NCBI GenBank assembly: GCA_902774265.1
Contig: CACYHR010000006.1
Span: 22,482-86,481, forward strand
Source: an uncultured Eubacteriales bacterium
GTDB lineage: Bacteria > Bacillota > Clostridia > Peptostreptococcales > Anaerovoracaceae
DNA: 64,000 nt
Reading direction: 5' to 3'
The notes below the pieces were generated by a model. That model saw nothing but the letters and a program-made list of their open reading frames with translations. It ran no database searches and had not been told where the DNA came from. Position 1 is the first letter of the stretch. Every line of letters begins with the position of its first letter. Made by a program: the position numbers and the translations under genes. Shown here in pieces: positions 34,271-43,437 of the stretch.

Positions 34271-35959
34271 ATGAATAAACGGATACGGAACAGCATACTT
34301 CTTCAGCTGCTATGCATAATACTGATAATCCTTCTGGTATTTACCGGGTCTCTTATCGTGTCACAGAGATATATTTTTGACATGTCAAAAGCGAACTCCG
34401 AAACCCTGTGTAACAATCTTATGGATCAGATCAATGAATCCCTCACTTTTCACAGAGACAGACTGCGCTATCAGGCGACATATTTTTTCAGAGATCCGGA
34501 ACTGAATGATAATGAATTTAATGCGGATGATCCATCTCAGTCCATGAGCAGTCAGCTTCTTCATCTGTATTCCCAGATCACAGCACAGAACAGGGATGTA
34601 ATAGCTATGATGCTGTTTGACAAAGACATGAACGAAGTAGCGCATCTCGGCCGTAACGCCAAGCTTCCCCAAGACAGGATATACCTTCGTACCGCAGAGG
34701 ATTTTGACGCTGGACATTATCTCGGCAATGACTTTGACTATAATTACGCATATTATTATCCGATCTATACCACCGTTGACGGTAAACTTGCAATAGACGG
34801 AATGTGCGTGTTCATCATGGAGCACTGGGTTATCGACGGAAATATACGGAGTATTCTGGCCGGCCACAGCGCAGCTGCCATGCTGAGCGATTCAAAGATC
34901 TCTGAGCTTGCCGTATATAAAAGCGGTGAGATAGATCCGGATATTACTATGAATGAGATTAGTAATGATCCGGCATACATATACAAAGAGGGTGAGTGGG
35001 ATAACGGTATCAAGGTTGCTGTTGCTGTCAATATTTTTGCCAATACCGAGGGCAACCAAAGGACAAGAACCCTGGTGATACTTGCGTATTCCGTATCGAT
35101 ACTGCTGATGCTGCTGCTGATAGGCTATTCATATTTCCGCATGGCAAAACCTATCGATCAGATCACGGAGTTTATAAACCGGGCAATACGAAACCCTGAT
35201 GAAAGGCTGAATATGCACAGAACCGACGATATCGGTGTCGTAGCGTCGAGCCTTGACAGGCTTCTTGATGAAAACAAACGGATGATAGAAGAACTTAAGA
35301 CCGGCAAAATCACATTGTACGAGACAAAACTGGCGCGTCAGAAAATGGAGATACTGGCTTACAGGAATCAGATCAATCCGCATTTTCTCTATAACACTCT
35401 GTCGTGTATGAGAGATATGGCTCTGATACATGATGAGGATGATATAGCTGATATGGCAATGTCTCTTTCGGATATTTTCAGATACGCTGTAAAGGGCAGC
35501 AATATAGTGACATTCCGTGACGAAGTGCAGTATATAGAAAAATACGCAAGCATCATCAACTACCGGTTCTCCGGCAAGATATCCATAATCACCGATATTG
35601 CAGATGAGGTGCTCGATAAGCCGGCTATAAGATTTCTGCTGCAGCCGCTCGTGGAAAACTCTGTCTTCCACGGTCTGGAGGAGTCGGTCGAACCCGGCTA
35701 TGTTTCTACTAGAGTCTTCATGAACGGCGGAAGGATAGAGATAGCAGTAGAGGATAACGGAGTAGGAATGGACGAGGACACGCTGGAAGCTGTACGGGAG
35801 ATGATAGACGATCCGGGTGAGAGCACCAGCATAGGTCTGAGCAATATAGTGCAGAGACTCAGACTGTTTTATGATGATGAATACACTGTCACAGTAGACA
35901 GTATAAAAGGAGAAGGAACCAGTATAGTAATATCTCTGCCGGACCACATCAAAAAATAG
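34271..35959 (+). CDS. YesM-type sensor histidine kinase
   Basis: A 562-residue membrane sensor. An N-terminal helix (about residues 12-32) and a second near 270-290 (LVILAYSVSILLMLLLIGYS) enclose a ~240-residue extracellular sensing domain. Then come a HAMP-like linker, the His_kinase domain with QINPHFLYNTLSCMRDM (phospho-acceptor His near 371) and an ATPase domain with VEDNGVGM and SIGLSNIVQRL. YesM/YesN pairs usually control sugar transporters. Its position next to a sugar ABC transporter and arabinose genes suggests it senses arabinose or an arabinose-containing sugar. The ATG 34271 was preferred to the TTG at 34256; no strong ribosome site supports either. Confidence 0.88.
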   Translation: MNKRIRNSILLQLLCIILIILLVFTGSLIVSQRYIFDMSKANSETLCNNLMDQINESLTFHRDRLRYQATYFFRDPELNDNEFNADDPSQSMSSQLLHLYSQITAQNRDVIAMMLFDKDMNEVAHLGRNAKLPQDRIYLRTAEDFDAGHYLGNDFDYNYAYYYPIYTTVDGKLAIDGMCVFIMEHWVIDGNIRSILAGHSAAAMLSDSKISELAVYKSGEIDPDITMNEISNDPAYIYKEGEWDNGIKVAVAVNIFANTEGNQRTRTLVILAYSVSILLMLLLIGYSYFRMAKPIDQITEFINRAIRNPDERLNMHRTDDIGVVASSLDRLLDENKRMIEELKTGKITLYETKLARQKMEILAYRNQINPHFLYNTLSCMRDMALIHDEDDIADMAMSLSDIFRYAVKGSNIVTFRDEVQYIEKYASIINYRFSGKISIITDIADEVLDKPAIRFLLQPLVENSVFHGLEESVEPGYVSTRVFMNGGRIEIAVEDNGVGMDEDTLEAVREMIDDPGESTSIGLSNIVQRLRLFYDDEYTVTVDSIKGEGTSIVISLPDHIKK

Positions 35960-36006
35960 TTCGGATAAAGGTGGCATAACGAACTGAACGCAGGAGGAGA
36001 GGAAAC

Positions 36007-36738
36007 ATGCTGACGGTATATATTGCTGATGATGAAGTCTGGATCACACTGGGACTGACCAAACTTCTCGAGAAATCAGGATTTGACATATGGGTCGTCG
36101 GAACAGCAAATAACGGTATTACGGCCAGAGAGGAACTGGCTGAATTCAAGCCGGATATACTGTTTACTGATATACGCATGCCCGGAGCGACCGGACTGGA
36201 GCTGCTTCGCGAAATTCCTGATATTTCGCCATCAACGAAAGTAGTGCTGATATCGGGGTATGCAGAGTTTTCATATGCACAGGAAGCGGTGCAGCATCAT
36301 GCATATGACTATCTGCTCAAACCGATCAAAGAGGAAGAGCTTGCCAGGATACTGAGCAATGTAACTGCAGATGACAGCGGGGAGAAAACCCCGGAGGGGA
36401 AGAGTGTTCAGGTACCGGAAAGAATGATTGACCGTGTCATCAATGATATAAGGGATCATTATACAGAAGATATACAGCTCACCACTCTGGCCTCAAAGTA
36501 TACAGTCAGCATAGCGAGACTGAGTACGGAAATAAAAAAGAAGATCGGCATGACTTTTTCTGACTATGTGACTCAGCTTCGTATACAGAGGGCCAAGGAA
36601 CTGCTGTCGGATGATTCAATGTCTATCAGTGAAATCGCTGAGATAGTCGGATATAACGATTATTTCTATTTCATCAAAGTGTTCAAAAAAGTCCAGGGAA
36701 TATCACCGAGCAAATACCGCAAATCTCTGCAGGAGTAG
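36007..36738 (+). CDS. YesN-type response regulator with AraC helix-turn-helix
   Basis: A 243-residue regulator. The receiver domain has the acidic pair D8-D9, the phospho-acceptor D55 in ILFTDIRMPG, and K106-region LKPIKEEEL. Residues ~140-242 are an AraC-type DNA-binding domain (DIQLTTLASKYTVSIARLSTEIKKKIG; ISEIAEIVGYNDYFYFIKVFKKVQGISPSKYRK). It partners with the upstream YesM-type kinase and should activate the following transporter and araA. AGGAGGAG gives a firm start. Confidence 0.92.
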   Translation: MLTVYIADDEVWITLGLTKLLEKSGFDIWVVGTANNGITAREELAEFKPDILFTDIRMPGATGLELLREIPDISPSTKVVLISGYAEFSYAQEAVQHHAYDYLLKPIKEEELARILSNVTADDSGEKTPEGKSVQVPERMIDRVINDIRDHYTEDIQLTTLASKYTVSIARLSTEIKKKIGMTFSDYVTQLRIQRAKELLSDDSMSISEIAEIVGYNDYFYFIKVFKKVQGISPSKYRKSLQE

Positions 36739-36777
36739 CTGCAGGGGCAGGACTGACAGAGGGCAATTCGCACTTCA

Positions 36778-36809
36778 GGGACCGGAGATCAGCTTCGGCT
36801 CCCTTTTTT
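36778..36809 (+). terminator. Terminator between the two-component genes and the sugar-binding lipoprotein
   Basis: GGGACCGGAG...CTTCGGCTCCC forms a stem with a small bulge and is followed directly by TTTTTT (36804-36809). It lies 40 bases after the response-regulator stop, so the lipoprotein gene needs its own promoter in 36810-36960. A TTGGAA...TACGAA pair near 36857-36885 is a weak candidate. Confidence 0.7.
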
Positions 36810-36977
36810 CATGCAGGCAAAAATTTTTACCAAAAAACGAAAATGAGTCGATACCTTTGGAAGCATCGATGCAATATCATACGAATAGGTCAGGGCAGAC
36901 TGTATGGCTCTGGTCACAAAACAAAATTCACGGAATGTGCGGCCTTCAGCTGCACGATATGTAAATGGAGGAAGAAG

Positions 36978-38153
36978 ATGAAAAAAAGCAATATTAAGAG
37001 GATGCTGGCTCTCTTACTGGCAGTCCTGATGGTATTTTCGCTTGCAGCATGCGGTGGCGGAAGCAGCGAATCTACTGAAGAATCTACTGAGACAGAAGCT
37101 CCTGCTGATGGAAAGATCAAGATCGGCGTTTCCATCTGGAGTTCCACAGACGTTCTCGGCTCCCAGTGCAAGATGATCATTGACGAAGCTGCAAAAGCAC
37201 TCGGCGTTGAGGTTCAGTATGTAGACCAGGGTCACGTATCCGAAAAGGTAACAGCATCTGTTGAGCAGCTCTGCGCAGCAGGATGCCAGGGAATCATCAT
37301 CTGCAACAGTTCAGATACAGAGATGGCTTCCGCAATCAAGACATGTAATGACAACGGCGTATATCTTGCACAGTTCTTCCGTATTATAAGCGAAAAAGAC
37401 AGCGCAGATATCTTCAAAGCAGCAACAGATTCCCCTTACTATGTTGGAGCTGTACATGAGAACGAACCTGAAAACGGCGAGAAACTTGTTCAGATCCTTC
37501 TCGACAAGGGCGACAGAAACATCGGTCTCATCGGCTGGGAGCAGGGCGATGCTACATGGCTCGGCAGATGGGAAGGCTACAAGGCCGGCGTAGAAAAGTG
37601 GAACAGCGAGCATCCTGATGATAAGGCAACTCTTTCTGAGCCACAGTATGCAGGTACTTCTTCAGAGGGCGGCTCCAAGGCTGCAGAGGCTCTGATGAGC
37701 GCTAATCCTGATCTTGATGCTCTTATCCCTGCAGGCGGCGGCGGAGATCCGCTCCAGGGTGCTATCGCAGCAGTTGAGCGTGCAGGCAAGACAAAAGACA
37801 TCGATATCGTTTCCACAGACTTCCTTCCGGATCTCGGAGAGAGACTTGAGAACGGCAGCATGGCAGGCGAGTCCGGCGGACACTACTGCGACCCACTGTT
37901 CGCATTCATGGCAGTATACAATGCAGTGAAGGGCAACTACACAGGAATCGAAGGCAAATTTGAAGATATTCCGTTCCCTTACCTGTATGTATCTTCACCG
38001 GAAGACTATGCAGACTATGAGAAATATTTCGTAGATCAGCTCCCGTACACTGATGAAGAACTCGTAGAAATGTCAGAACTCGACATGGAAGGCCTGAAGG
38101 CAAAGGCAGCATCATTATCGATCGAAGATGCAGCTGCAAGATCCGGCAAATAG
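36978..38153 (+). CDS. Sugar ABC transporter substrate-binding lipoprotein (CUT2 type)
   Basis: A 391-residue periplasmic-binding-protein-like lipoprotein. The signal peptide MKKSNIKRMLALLLAVLMVF ends in the lipobox SLAAC, with Cys as the lipid anchor; an acidic Ser/Glu linker follows. The mature part begins IKIGVSIWSSTDVLGSQCKMIIDEAAK and fits the peripla_BP_4 fold of ribose/arabinose-type binding proteins. I chose ATG 36978 because GGAGGAAG lies just before it and the signal peptide begins there; the longer frame from 36843 is not supported. With two permeases and a double ATPase it forms a pentose-type importer, likely for L-arabinose. Confidence 0.93.
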   Translation: MKKSNIKRMLALLLAVLMVFSLAACGGGSSESTEESTETEAPADGKIKIGVSIWSSTDVLGSQCKMIIDEAAKALGVEVQYVDQGHVSEKVTASVEQLCAAGCQGIIICNSSDTEMASAIKTCNDNGVYLAQFFRIISEKDSADIFKAATDSPYYVGAVHENEPENGEKLVQILLDKGDRNIGLIGWEQGDATWLGRWEGYKAGVEKWNSEHPDDKATLSEPQYAGTSSEGGSKAAEALMSANPDLDALIPAGGGGDPLQGAIAAVERAGKTKDIDIVSTDFLPDLGERLENGSMAGESGGHYCDPLFAFMAVYNAVKGNYTGIEGKFEDIPFPYLYVSSPEDYADYEKYFVDQLPYTDEELVEMSELDMEGLKAKAASLSIEDAAARSGK

Positions 38154-38167
38154 GATATAAGTTACTG

Positions 38168-38208
38168 GGGGACTATCTTTCGGGGTACTTTACCGGGGGA
38201 CAGTCCCC
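38168..38208. repeat. Palindromic element between the binding protein and permease genes
   Basis: GGGGACT (38168-38174) pairs with AGTCCCC (38202-38208); inside, GGGGGAC recurs and a small GGTA/TACC stem can form. No T-tract follows. The position, right after a binding-protein gene, fits a stem that stabilises the upstream mRNA or partly attenuates the downstream genes. The GC-rich core resembles the dyad at 18022-18048. Confidence 0.45.
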
Positions 38209-38287
38209 TTCGATTATCTGGATGACAGCGGCCGGTATCGTGATAAACGACACCGGCTGTCTATGGCTAATGAAAGAGGTGGATTAG

Positions 38288-39256
38288 ATGGTTTCTGCTG
38301 ACGAAACTAAAGTAAAAAAAGGCATGTCCGGAACCGTAAAAGGGTATCTGATCCTTATTGGACTCGTTGTCCTCTCATGGGCAGTTTTCAAAGTCCTGAC
38401 TCCCGGTAATTTCGGTTCACCTGCCAATCTCCTCAGCTATTTCGAGGCATCACTCCTCGCGGCTGTTGGAGCTGTAGGATTTTATTTCGTAATGGTAATG
38501 GGCATGTTCGACTTTTCTATCGGAGCAAATATTATGCTCTCCGCGATAGTCGGATGTGTTTTCGCAACACGCTTCGGAATGGGTTATGCCGGTCTCATCA
38601 TAGGCAGCATTCTGACCGGTGCGATCGTTGGCCTTCTCAACGGATTCTTTTATGTAAAACTCAGGATCCCGTCAATGATCGTTACGACAGGTCTGGCTCT
38701 CATATACGAATCAGTTGCGAACTTTATAGCAGGTGGTGTGGAACAGACACTTCCATCCAACCTGAGAGCGCTCGGCCAGATGCCGGGCAACCTGATTCTG
38801 GCTGTACTTGCTTTCGCGGGTGCATATATTCTGCTTAACTACACCAAAGTAGGAACATATACATACGCTATCGGAAGCAACGAATTCGTAGCCAAGAATA
38901 TGGGTATCAATGTCAATTTCTACAAGGTGCTCGCATTCATCATAAGCGGAGCATTCTTCGGAATCATGGCTGTACTGACTATCAGCTATGGTTCATCAAT
39001 GGTAGCTGTTACAGGTATGGCATCAATGAGCCGTAACTTCGTTCCGACAATGGGCTGTTTCTTCGGCCTTGCATTCAAGAAATACGGAATGCCGCTCCCT
39101 GCTATCATTATCGGTGAGTTCGTTATCAACATCATATTCTTCGGATTCATCGCACTCGGAGCTCCGACAGCTATTCAGGACGTTATCACAGGACTTGCAC
39201 TCCTTATCGTAGTAACAATGACTACTAAGGTAACAAAGGGCGAGATTGTTAAATAG
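38288..39256 (+). CDS. Sugar ABC transporter permease 1 (CUT2, BPD_transp_2)
   Basis: A 322-residue membrane protein with about eight hydrophobic helices and the family segment GMFDFSIGANIMLSAIVG, followed by the cytosolic coupling stretch TKVGTYTYAIGSNEFVAKNMGINVNFYKV (the permease-ATPase contact in RbsC/AraH-like proteins). AAGAGGTGG precedes the ATG. It precedes the ATPase gene by 14 bases. It is distinct from the second permease of the cluster, so the membrane channel is probably a heterodimer. Confidence 0.9.
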   Translation: MVSADETKVKKGMSGTVKGYLILIGLVVLSWAVFKVLTPGNFGSPANLLSYFEASLLAAVGAVGFYFVMVMGMFDFSIGANIMLSAIVGCVFATRFGMGYAGLIIGSILTGAIVGLLNGFFYVKLRIPSMIVTTGLALIYESVANFIAGGVEQTLPSNLRALGQMPGNLILAVLAFAGAYILLNYTKVGTYTYAIGSNEFVAKNMGINVNFYKVLAFIISGAFFGIMAVLTISYGSSMVAVTGMASMSRNFVPTMGCFFGLAFKKYGMPLPAIIIGEFVINIIFFGFIALGAPTAIQDVITGLALLIVVTMTTKVTKGEIVK

Positions 39257-39270
39257 GAAGGAGAAGTACA

Positions 39271-40770
39271 ATGAGTGAAATCAGATTACAGGTTCAGGAT
39301 GTGTGCAAAACCTTCGGTATAACAAAGGCCCTGAATCATGTATCGTTCGATATCAATAAGGGCGAGGTTCATGCGCTGATCGGTGAGAACGGTTCGGGCA
39401 AGTCAACACTTACTAATTCGCTTACGGGAATCTACCAGAAGGACAGCGGCAAGTTCATTCTTGACGGTAATGAGATCCATCCGAAGAATCAGGTAGAAGC
39501 CAACAACGAAGGCGTATCTATCATCGTTCAGGAACTCGGTACCCTTGACGGACTGACTGTTGCGGAGAATATCTTCCTCGGACACGAAGAGCGTTTTGTC
39601 AAAATGGGAATTAAGAACACAAACGCAATGAACCGCGAGGCGAACGAGCTGCTCAAGCAGTACGGCTTTGACCGCATCAAGGCTTCGGACATGGTAGAAT
39701 CATATAATTTCGAAGACAGAAAGCTGGTAGAGATCGTCAAGGCTACATATTTCGATCCTAAGATCGTCGTTATCGACGAGACGACAACTGCACTTTCGCA
39801 GGAAGGACGTGAAGAGCTCTATAAGCAGATGAACAGTATCAGAGATAAAGGCAACACTGTCATATTTATCTCTCACGACCTGCCGGAGGTTCTCCGCATG
39901 TCCGATACCATAACTGTCCTCAGAGACGGTATATACATCGACACAGTAAAGAGTGCGGATATCGACGAGGAAGGACTCAAAAAGCTGATGGTCGGCAGAG
40001 AAGTCACAGGTCATTACTACAGAGCAGACTATGGTGAAAAAATCTCTGACGAAGTAGTTATGTCAGTCAAAAATGTCAGCGTTCCGGGACAGATACACGA
40101 TATCAATTTCGATCTCCATAAGGGTGAGATCCTCGGCTTCGGAGGCCTTTCGGAATCAGGTATGCATGAAATAGGCAAGGCCTGCTTCGGCGCTTCATTC
40201 GACAGAGAAGGATCAGTCACACTCGCTGACGGAACAGAGATCAACGATATCCCTACAGCTATCAGACACAGCATAGCTTATACATCAAAAGACAGGGATA
40301 ACGAGTCTATTGTTCTTAATCAGAGCATAAGGGAGAATATCTGCCTGCCTTCACTCGATGAGCTTGCAAACAAGATGCATCTGCTCAGCGACAAAAAATT
40401 AAAGGATTTCGCTAACGAGCATGCAGCTGCGATGTCGACTAAGATGCAGAGCGTTGAACAATTTGTTTCGGACCTCTCCGGCGGAAACAAGCAAAAGGTC
40501 GTTCTTGCCCGCTGGATCGGTAAGGATTCGGATATTCTTGTTCTTGACAGCCCTACCCGTGGTATAGACATCAAAGTAAAACAGGATATTTATCAGCTCA
40601 TGGACAGAATGAGAAAAGAAGGAAAGTCAATAATCATGATTTCCGAGGAGCTGATGGAGCTTATAGGTATGTGCGACCGTATCATAATCATGAAGGACGG
40701 TGCGATAAGCAGCGAACTCATGCGTGATCCGGAAATGGATGAGAATTACCTCATCGCAAGCATGGTATAA
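39271..40770 (+). CDS. Sugar ABC transporter ATP-binding protein (CUT2, two ATPase domains)
   Basis: A 499-residue protein with two fused ATPase domains, as in RbsA/AraG. The first has Walker A GENGSGKST (residues ~38-46) and Walker B IVVIDETTTAL; its signature motif is divergent (ESYNFEDRKLVEIVKA). The second, from about residue 260, lacks a normal Walker A (GFGGLSESGMHEIGK) but has the good signature DLSGGNKQKVVLARW and Walker B ILVLDSPTRGID. This uneven distribution is normal for the CUT2 family. GGAAGGAG precedes the ATG. Confidence 0.93.
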   Translation: MSEIRLQVQDVCKTFGITKALNHVSFDINKGEVHALIGENGSGKSTLTNSLTGIYQKDSGKFILDGNEIHPKNQVEANNEGVSIIVQELGTLDGLTVAENIFLGHEERFVKMGIKNTNAMNREANELLKQYGFDRIKASDMVESYNFEDRKLVEIVKATYFDPKIVVIDETTTALSQEGREELYKQMNSIRDKGNTVIFISHDLPEVLRMSDTITVLRDGIYIDTVKSADIDEEGLKKLMVGREVTGHYYRADYGEKISDEVVMSVKNVSVPGQIHDINFDLHKGEILGFGGLSESGMHEIGKACFGASFDREGSVTLADGTEINDIPTAIRHSIAYTSKDRDNESIVLNQSIRENICLPSLDELANKMHLLSDKKLKDFANEHAAAMSTKMQSVEQFVSDLSGGNKQKVVLARWIGKDSDILVLDSPTRGIDIKVKQDIYQLMDRMRKEGKSIIMISEELMELIGMCDRIIIMKDGAISSELMRDPEMDENYLIASMV

Positions 40771-40782
40771 GGAGGAGTGGTC

Positions 40783-41754
40783 ATGGCAGGAAAAAATAAT
40801 ATAGCAGCAGACTCGAAAGAGCTCGCTCTAAAAAAACAATCCAGAATGAGCCTTATCCGTGCGGCACTGCCAATCGTAGGACTCGTTGTAGTATTCCTTG
40901 TATTTAATATACTCACGGGCGGCGGTCTGTGGGCAAGCAGAAGTCTCGTACTCAATCAGGTGTACGTTACAATGATTTCTGCAACAGGTGTATTCTTTAT
41001 TATGACAATGGGCGGACTTGATTTCTCCCAGGGATCGATACTCGGTATCGCTTCCATCGTTGTATGCCTCCTGAGCGGAGTCAACATGGGACTGGCTGTA
41101 GTCGGCGGTATTGTCGCAGGAGCAGCTATCGGCGCGATCAACGGATTTTTCTATGTAAACAGGAAGATCAAGTCCTTCATAGTTACAATATGTACGATGT
41201 TCCTCTTCCGCGGCTTCATCAAATACATGGCGTCCAATTCGCCTGTAGCCGCAGATATGAAGGTATATGATTACGATACTACAGCTCTCAAGCTCGGACT
41301 GACACTGGCTGTACTTATTATCGGATATGTAGCATTCCGTTACACCAAGTTCGGAGTATATCTCAAGGCTATAGGTGCAGGAGAAAAAGCTGCAAAATTC
41401 GCGGGTATCCGCACAGACAGGATGAAATTCCTCATCTACGTACTGGCAGGTGCTATTACCGGACTGGCTGCTTTCGTAAATATCGCAAAGAACGGTTCGG
41501 CTACAGCTAATGTAGGTAACCAGCTCGAAACTCAGATCCTCATCGCTCTCGTACTCGGCGGAATGCCTATCTCCGGCGGAGCCAAAGTAAGATTTGAGAA
41601 TGTAGTTGTCGGCGCATTGTTATATACTGTACTTAACAACGGACTCACCATGATGGGTCTTACAACTCAGGCAATGCAGCTCATCCAGGGCGTAGTATTC
41701 CTGATCTTCGTAGCTATCTTCGCAGACAGAGAGAGCCTGAGCGTAATCAAATAA
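40783..41754 (+). CDS. Sugar ABC transporter permease 2 (CUT2, BPD_transp_2)
   Basis: A 323-residue membrane protein with the CUT2 segments GGLDFSQGSILGIASIVVCLLSG, FGVYLKAIGAGEKAAKFAGIRTDRMKF and LGGMPISGGAKVRFENVVVGALLYTVLNNG. GGAGG at 40771-40775 is 7 bases from ATG 40783, so I prefer this to the GTG at 40777. It differs clearly from permease 1 and probably pairs with it. araA begins 40 bases downstream, so transport and isomerase are co-expressed. Confidence 0.9.
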   Translation: MAGKNNIAADSKELALKKQSRMSLIRAALPIVGLVVVFLVFNILTGGGLWASRSLVLNQVYVTMISATGVFFIMTMGGLDFSQGSILGIASIVVCLLSGVNMGLAVVGGIVAGAAIGAINGFFYVNRKIKSFIVTICTMFLFRGFIKYMASNSPVAADMKVYDYDTTALKLGLTLAVLIIGYVAFRYTKFGVYLKAIGAGEKAAKFAGIRTDRMKFLIYVLAGAITGLAAFVNIAKNGSATANVGNQLETQILIALVLGGMPISGGAKVRFENVVVGALLYTVLNNGLTMMGLTTQAMQLIQGVVFLIFVAIFADRESLSVIK

Positions 41755-41794
41755 CAAGCACAAGCATTTTTTAGAACAACAGGAGTAACGAATA

Positions 41795-43234
41795 ATGAGC
41801 AAACTATATTTTATTCCGGGTTCACAGGACCTGTACGGTGAGGAATGTCTCAGACAGGTAGCTGCAGACTGCGCCGAAATGACAGCATTTCTCAATGAGA
41901 AGCTCGCGGGAGTTGCAGAAGTAGTGCTCATGCCTACAGTAGAGACCTCGCGTATATGCGTAGAGGATATGCGCGCTGCTATGAATGATGATGACTGTGT
42001 AGGCGTTATCACATGGATGCACACATTCTCGCCTGCAAAGATGTGGATCAAGGGACTGCAGATCCTGCAGAAACCTCTTCTGCACCTTCACACACAGGCT
42101 AACGAAAAGCTTCCTTATGACCTGATCGACATGGATTTCATGAATCTCAATCAGGCGGCACACGGCGACCGTGAGTATGGTTTCATTCTTGCCAAGATGA
42201 ATATCCCTCATGAAGTCGTAGCCGGATACTATAAGCACGATCATGTTATCGCACGCATCCGTCAGTTTGCAGAGGTAGCAAAGGCTGTTGCGATGTCAAA
42301 GGATCTGACAGTTGCAACATTCGGAAACAACATGCGTGATGTAGCTGTAACAGACGGTAACCGTCTCGAGGCTCAGATTAAATACGGATGGGAAATCAAA
42401 TACTGGGGTATAGGTGAGATCGCTAAGCTTGCTGACGAAGCAACAAAAGAAGAGATCGATGCCAAAATGGATGAGTACACTTCAAAGTACATCATGGACA
42501 CCGACAATGTAGAGGCAGTACGTCAGCAGGCAGCATACGAGATCGCTTTTGAGAAATTCCTTGCAAAGAATAACTGCGAAGCATTTACAGATACTTTCCA
42601 GAATCTCTTCGGAATGGATCAGCTCCCGGGAATCGCAGCACAGAATCTCATGGCCAAGGGCATAGGCTTCGGACCTGAGGGAGACTATAAGATCAGTGCT
42701 CTCTCAGCAGTACTCATGAAGATGGCTGAGTGCAGAGAAGGTGCTACTGGATTTATCGAGGACTACACATACGATCTGACACCGGGTGCAGAGCTCGAGC
42801 TCGCATCACATATGCTTGAGGTCCCTGCATCCTTCGCAAGAACACAGCCAAAGATCCAGGTACATCCACTCGGCATAGGCGGCAAGGCGGATCCTGCAAG
42901 ACTGGTATTTGATTCTGTAACAGGCGACGGAATCCAGGTCACACTTATAGACCTCGGTGATCATTTCCGCATCGTATGCGCAGACATCGAGCTTGTAGAG
43001 GTACCGCATCCAATGCCAAACCTCCCTGTTGCACAGATCATGTACAGACATAAGCCGAGTTTCGAGATCGGAACAGCTGCATGGTGCTATGCGGGCGGAG
43101 CTCATCACTCTGTAGTATCAACAGCGCTCACAAGAGAAGATATCGCTATGTTTGCACGTCTTACAGGCACAGAACTCATCACTATCGGCGACGACACGAC
43201 AGAAGCTGATCTGAGGAAATTCTTTATGAAATAG
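41795..43234 (+). CDS. araA: L-arabinose isomerase
   Basis: AraA converts L-arabinose to L-ribulose, the entry step for the kinase and epimerase encoded leftward in the same locus. The 479-residue protein starts YFIPGSQDLYGEECLRQVAADC, a typical AraA opening, with GVITWMHTFSPAKMWI, HLHTQANEKLPYDLIDMDFMNLNQAAHGDREYG, and the metal-binding Glu/His residues in GEGDYK-like (GFGPEGDYKISAL) and FIEDYTYD...MLEVP segments. Length is close to the usual ~495. AACAGGAG precedes the ATG. A strong terminator follows. Confidence 0.95.
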   Translation: MSKLYFIPGSQDLYGEECLRQVAADCAEMTAFLNEKLAGVAEVVLMPTVETSRICVEDMRAAMNDDDCVGVITWMHTFSPAKMWIKGLQILQKPLLHLHTQANEKLPYDLIDMDFMNLNQAAHGDREYGFILAKMNIPHEVVAGYYKHDHVIARIRQFAEVAKAVAMSKDLTVATFGNNMRDVAVTDGNRLEAQIKYGWEIKYWGIGEIAKLADEATKEEIDAKMDEYTSKYIMDTDNVEAVRQQAAYEIAFEKFLAKNNCEAFTDTFQNLFGMDQLPGIAAQNLMAKGIGFGPEGDYKISALSAVLMKMAECREGATGFIEDYTYDLTPGAELELASHMLEVPASFARTQPKIQVHPLGIGGKADPARLVFDSVTGDGIQVTLIDLGDHFRIVCADIELVEVPHPMPNLPVAQIMYRHKPSFEIGTAAWCYAGGAHHSVVSTALTREDIAMFARLTGTELITIGDDTTEADLRKFFMK

Positions 43235-43291
43235 TTTTCATTATAAATAAGAACATATATAAAGTAATTCTTTATTATTCCTCCATATAGC

Positions 43292-43360
43292 CAGGGCATT
43301 GACTGACGGAACAATTGGTGCATGTTCCGTCAGACGATGCCCTGATTTATCATTTATTAT
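43292..43360 (+). terminator. Strong two-step terminator after araA
   Basis: CAGGGCAT (43292-43299) pairs with ATGCCCTG (43337-43344), and inside it CTGACGGAAC (43303-43312) pairs with GTTCCGTCAG (43324-43333). The stem is followed by ATTTATCATTTATTATTTG. This should end the transporter-araA transcript. Confidence 0.8.
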
Positions 43361-43437
43361 TTGGGATTTCCGTGAATTTATGTTAAAGTTAATTCAGCAT
43401 AATTTTATAAGCATGAATAACTGAAACGGAGATAAAA

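Noticed and set aside
36843-36977. Longer N-terminus for the sugar-binding lipoprotein
   Set aside because: The extra residues contain Cys/Arg-rich non-signal sequence, and the GGAGGAAG site and lipoprotein signal peptide both point to ATG 36978.
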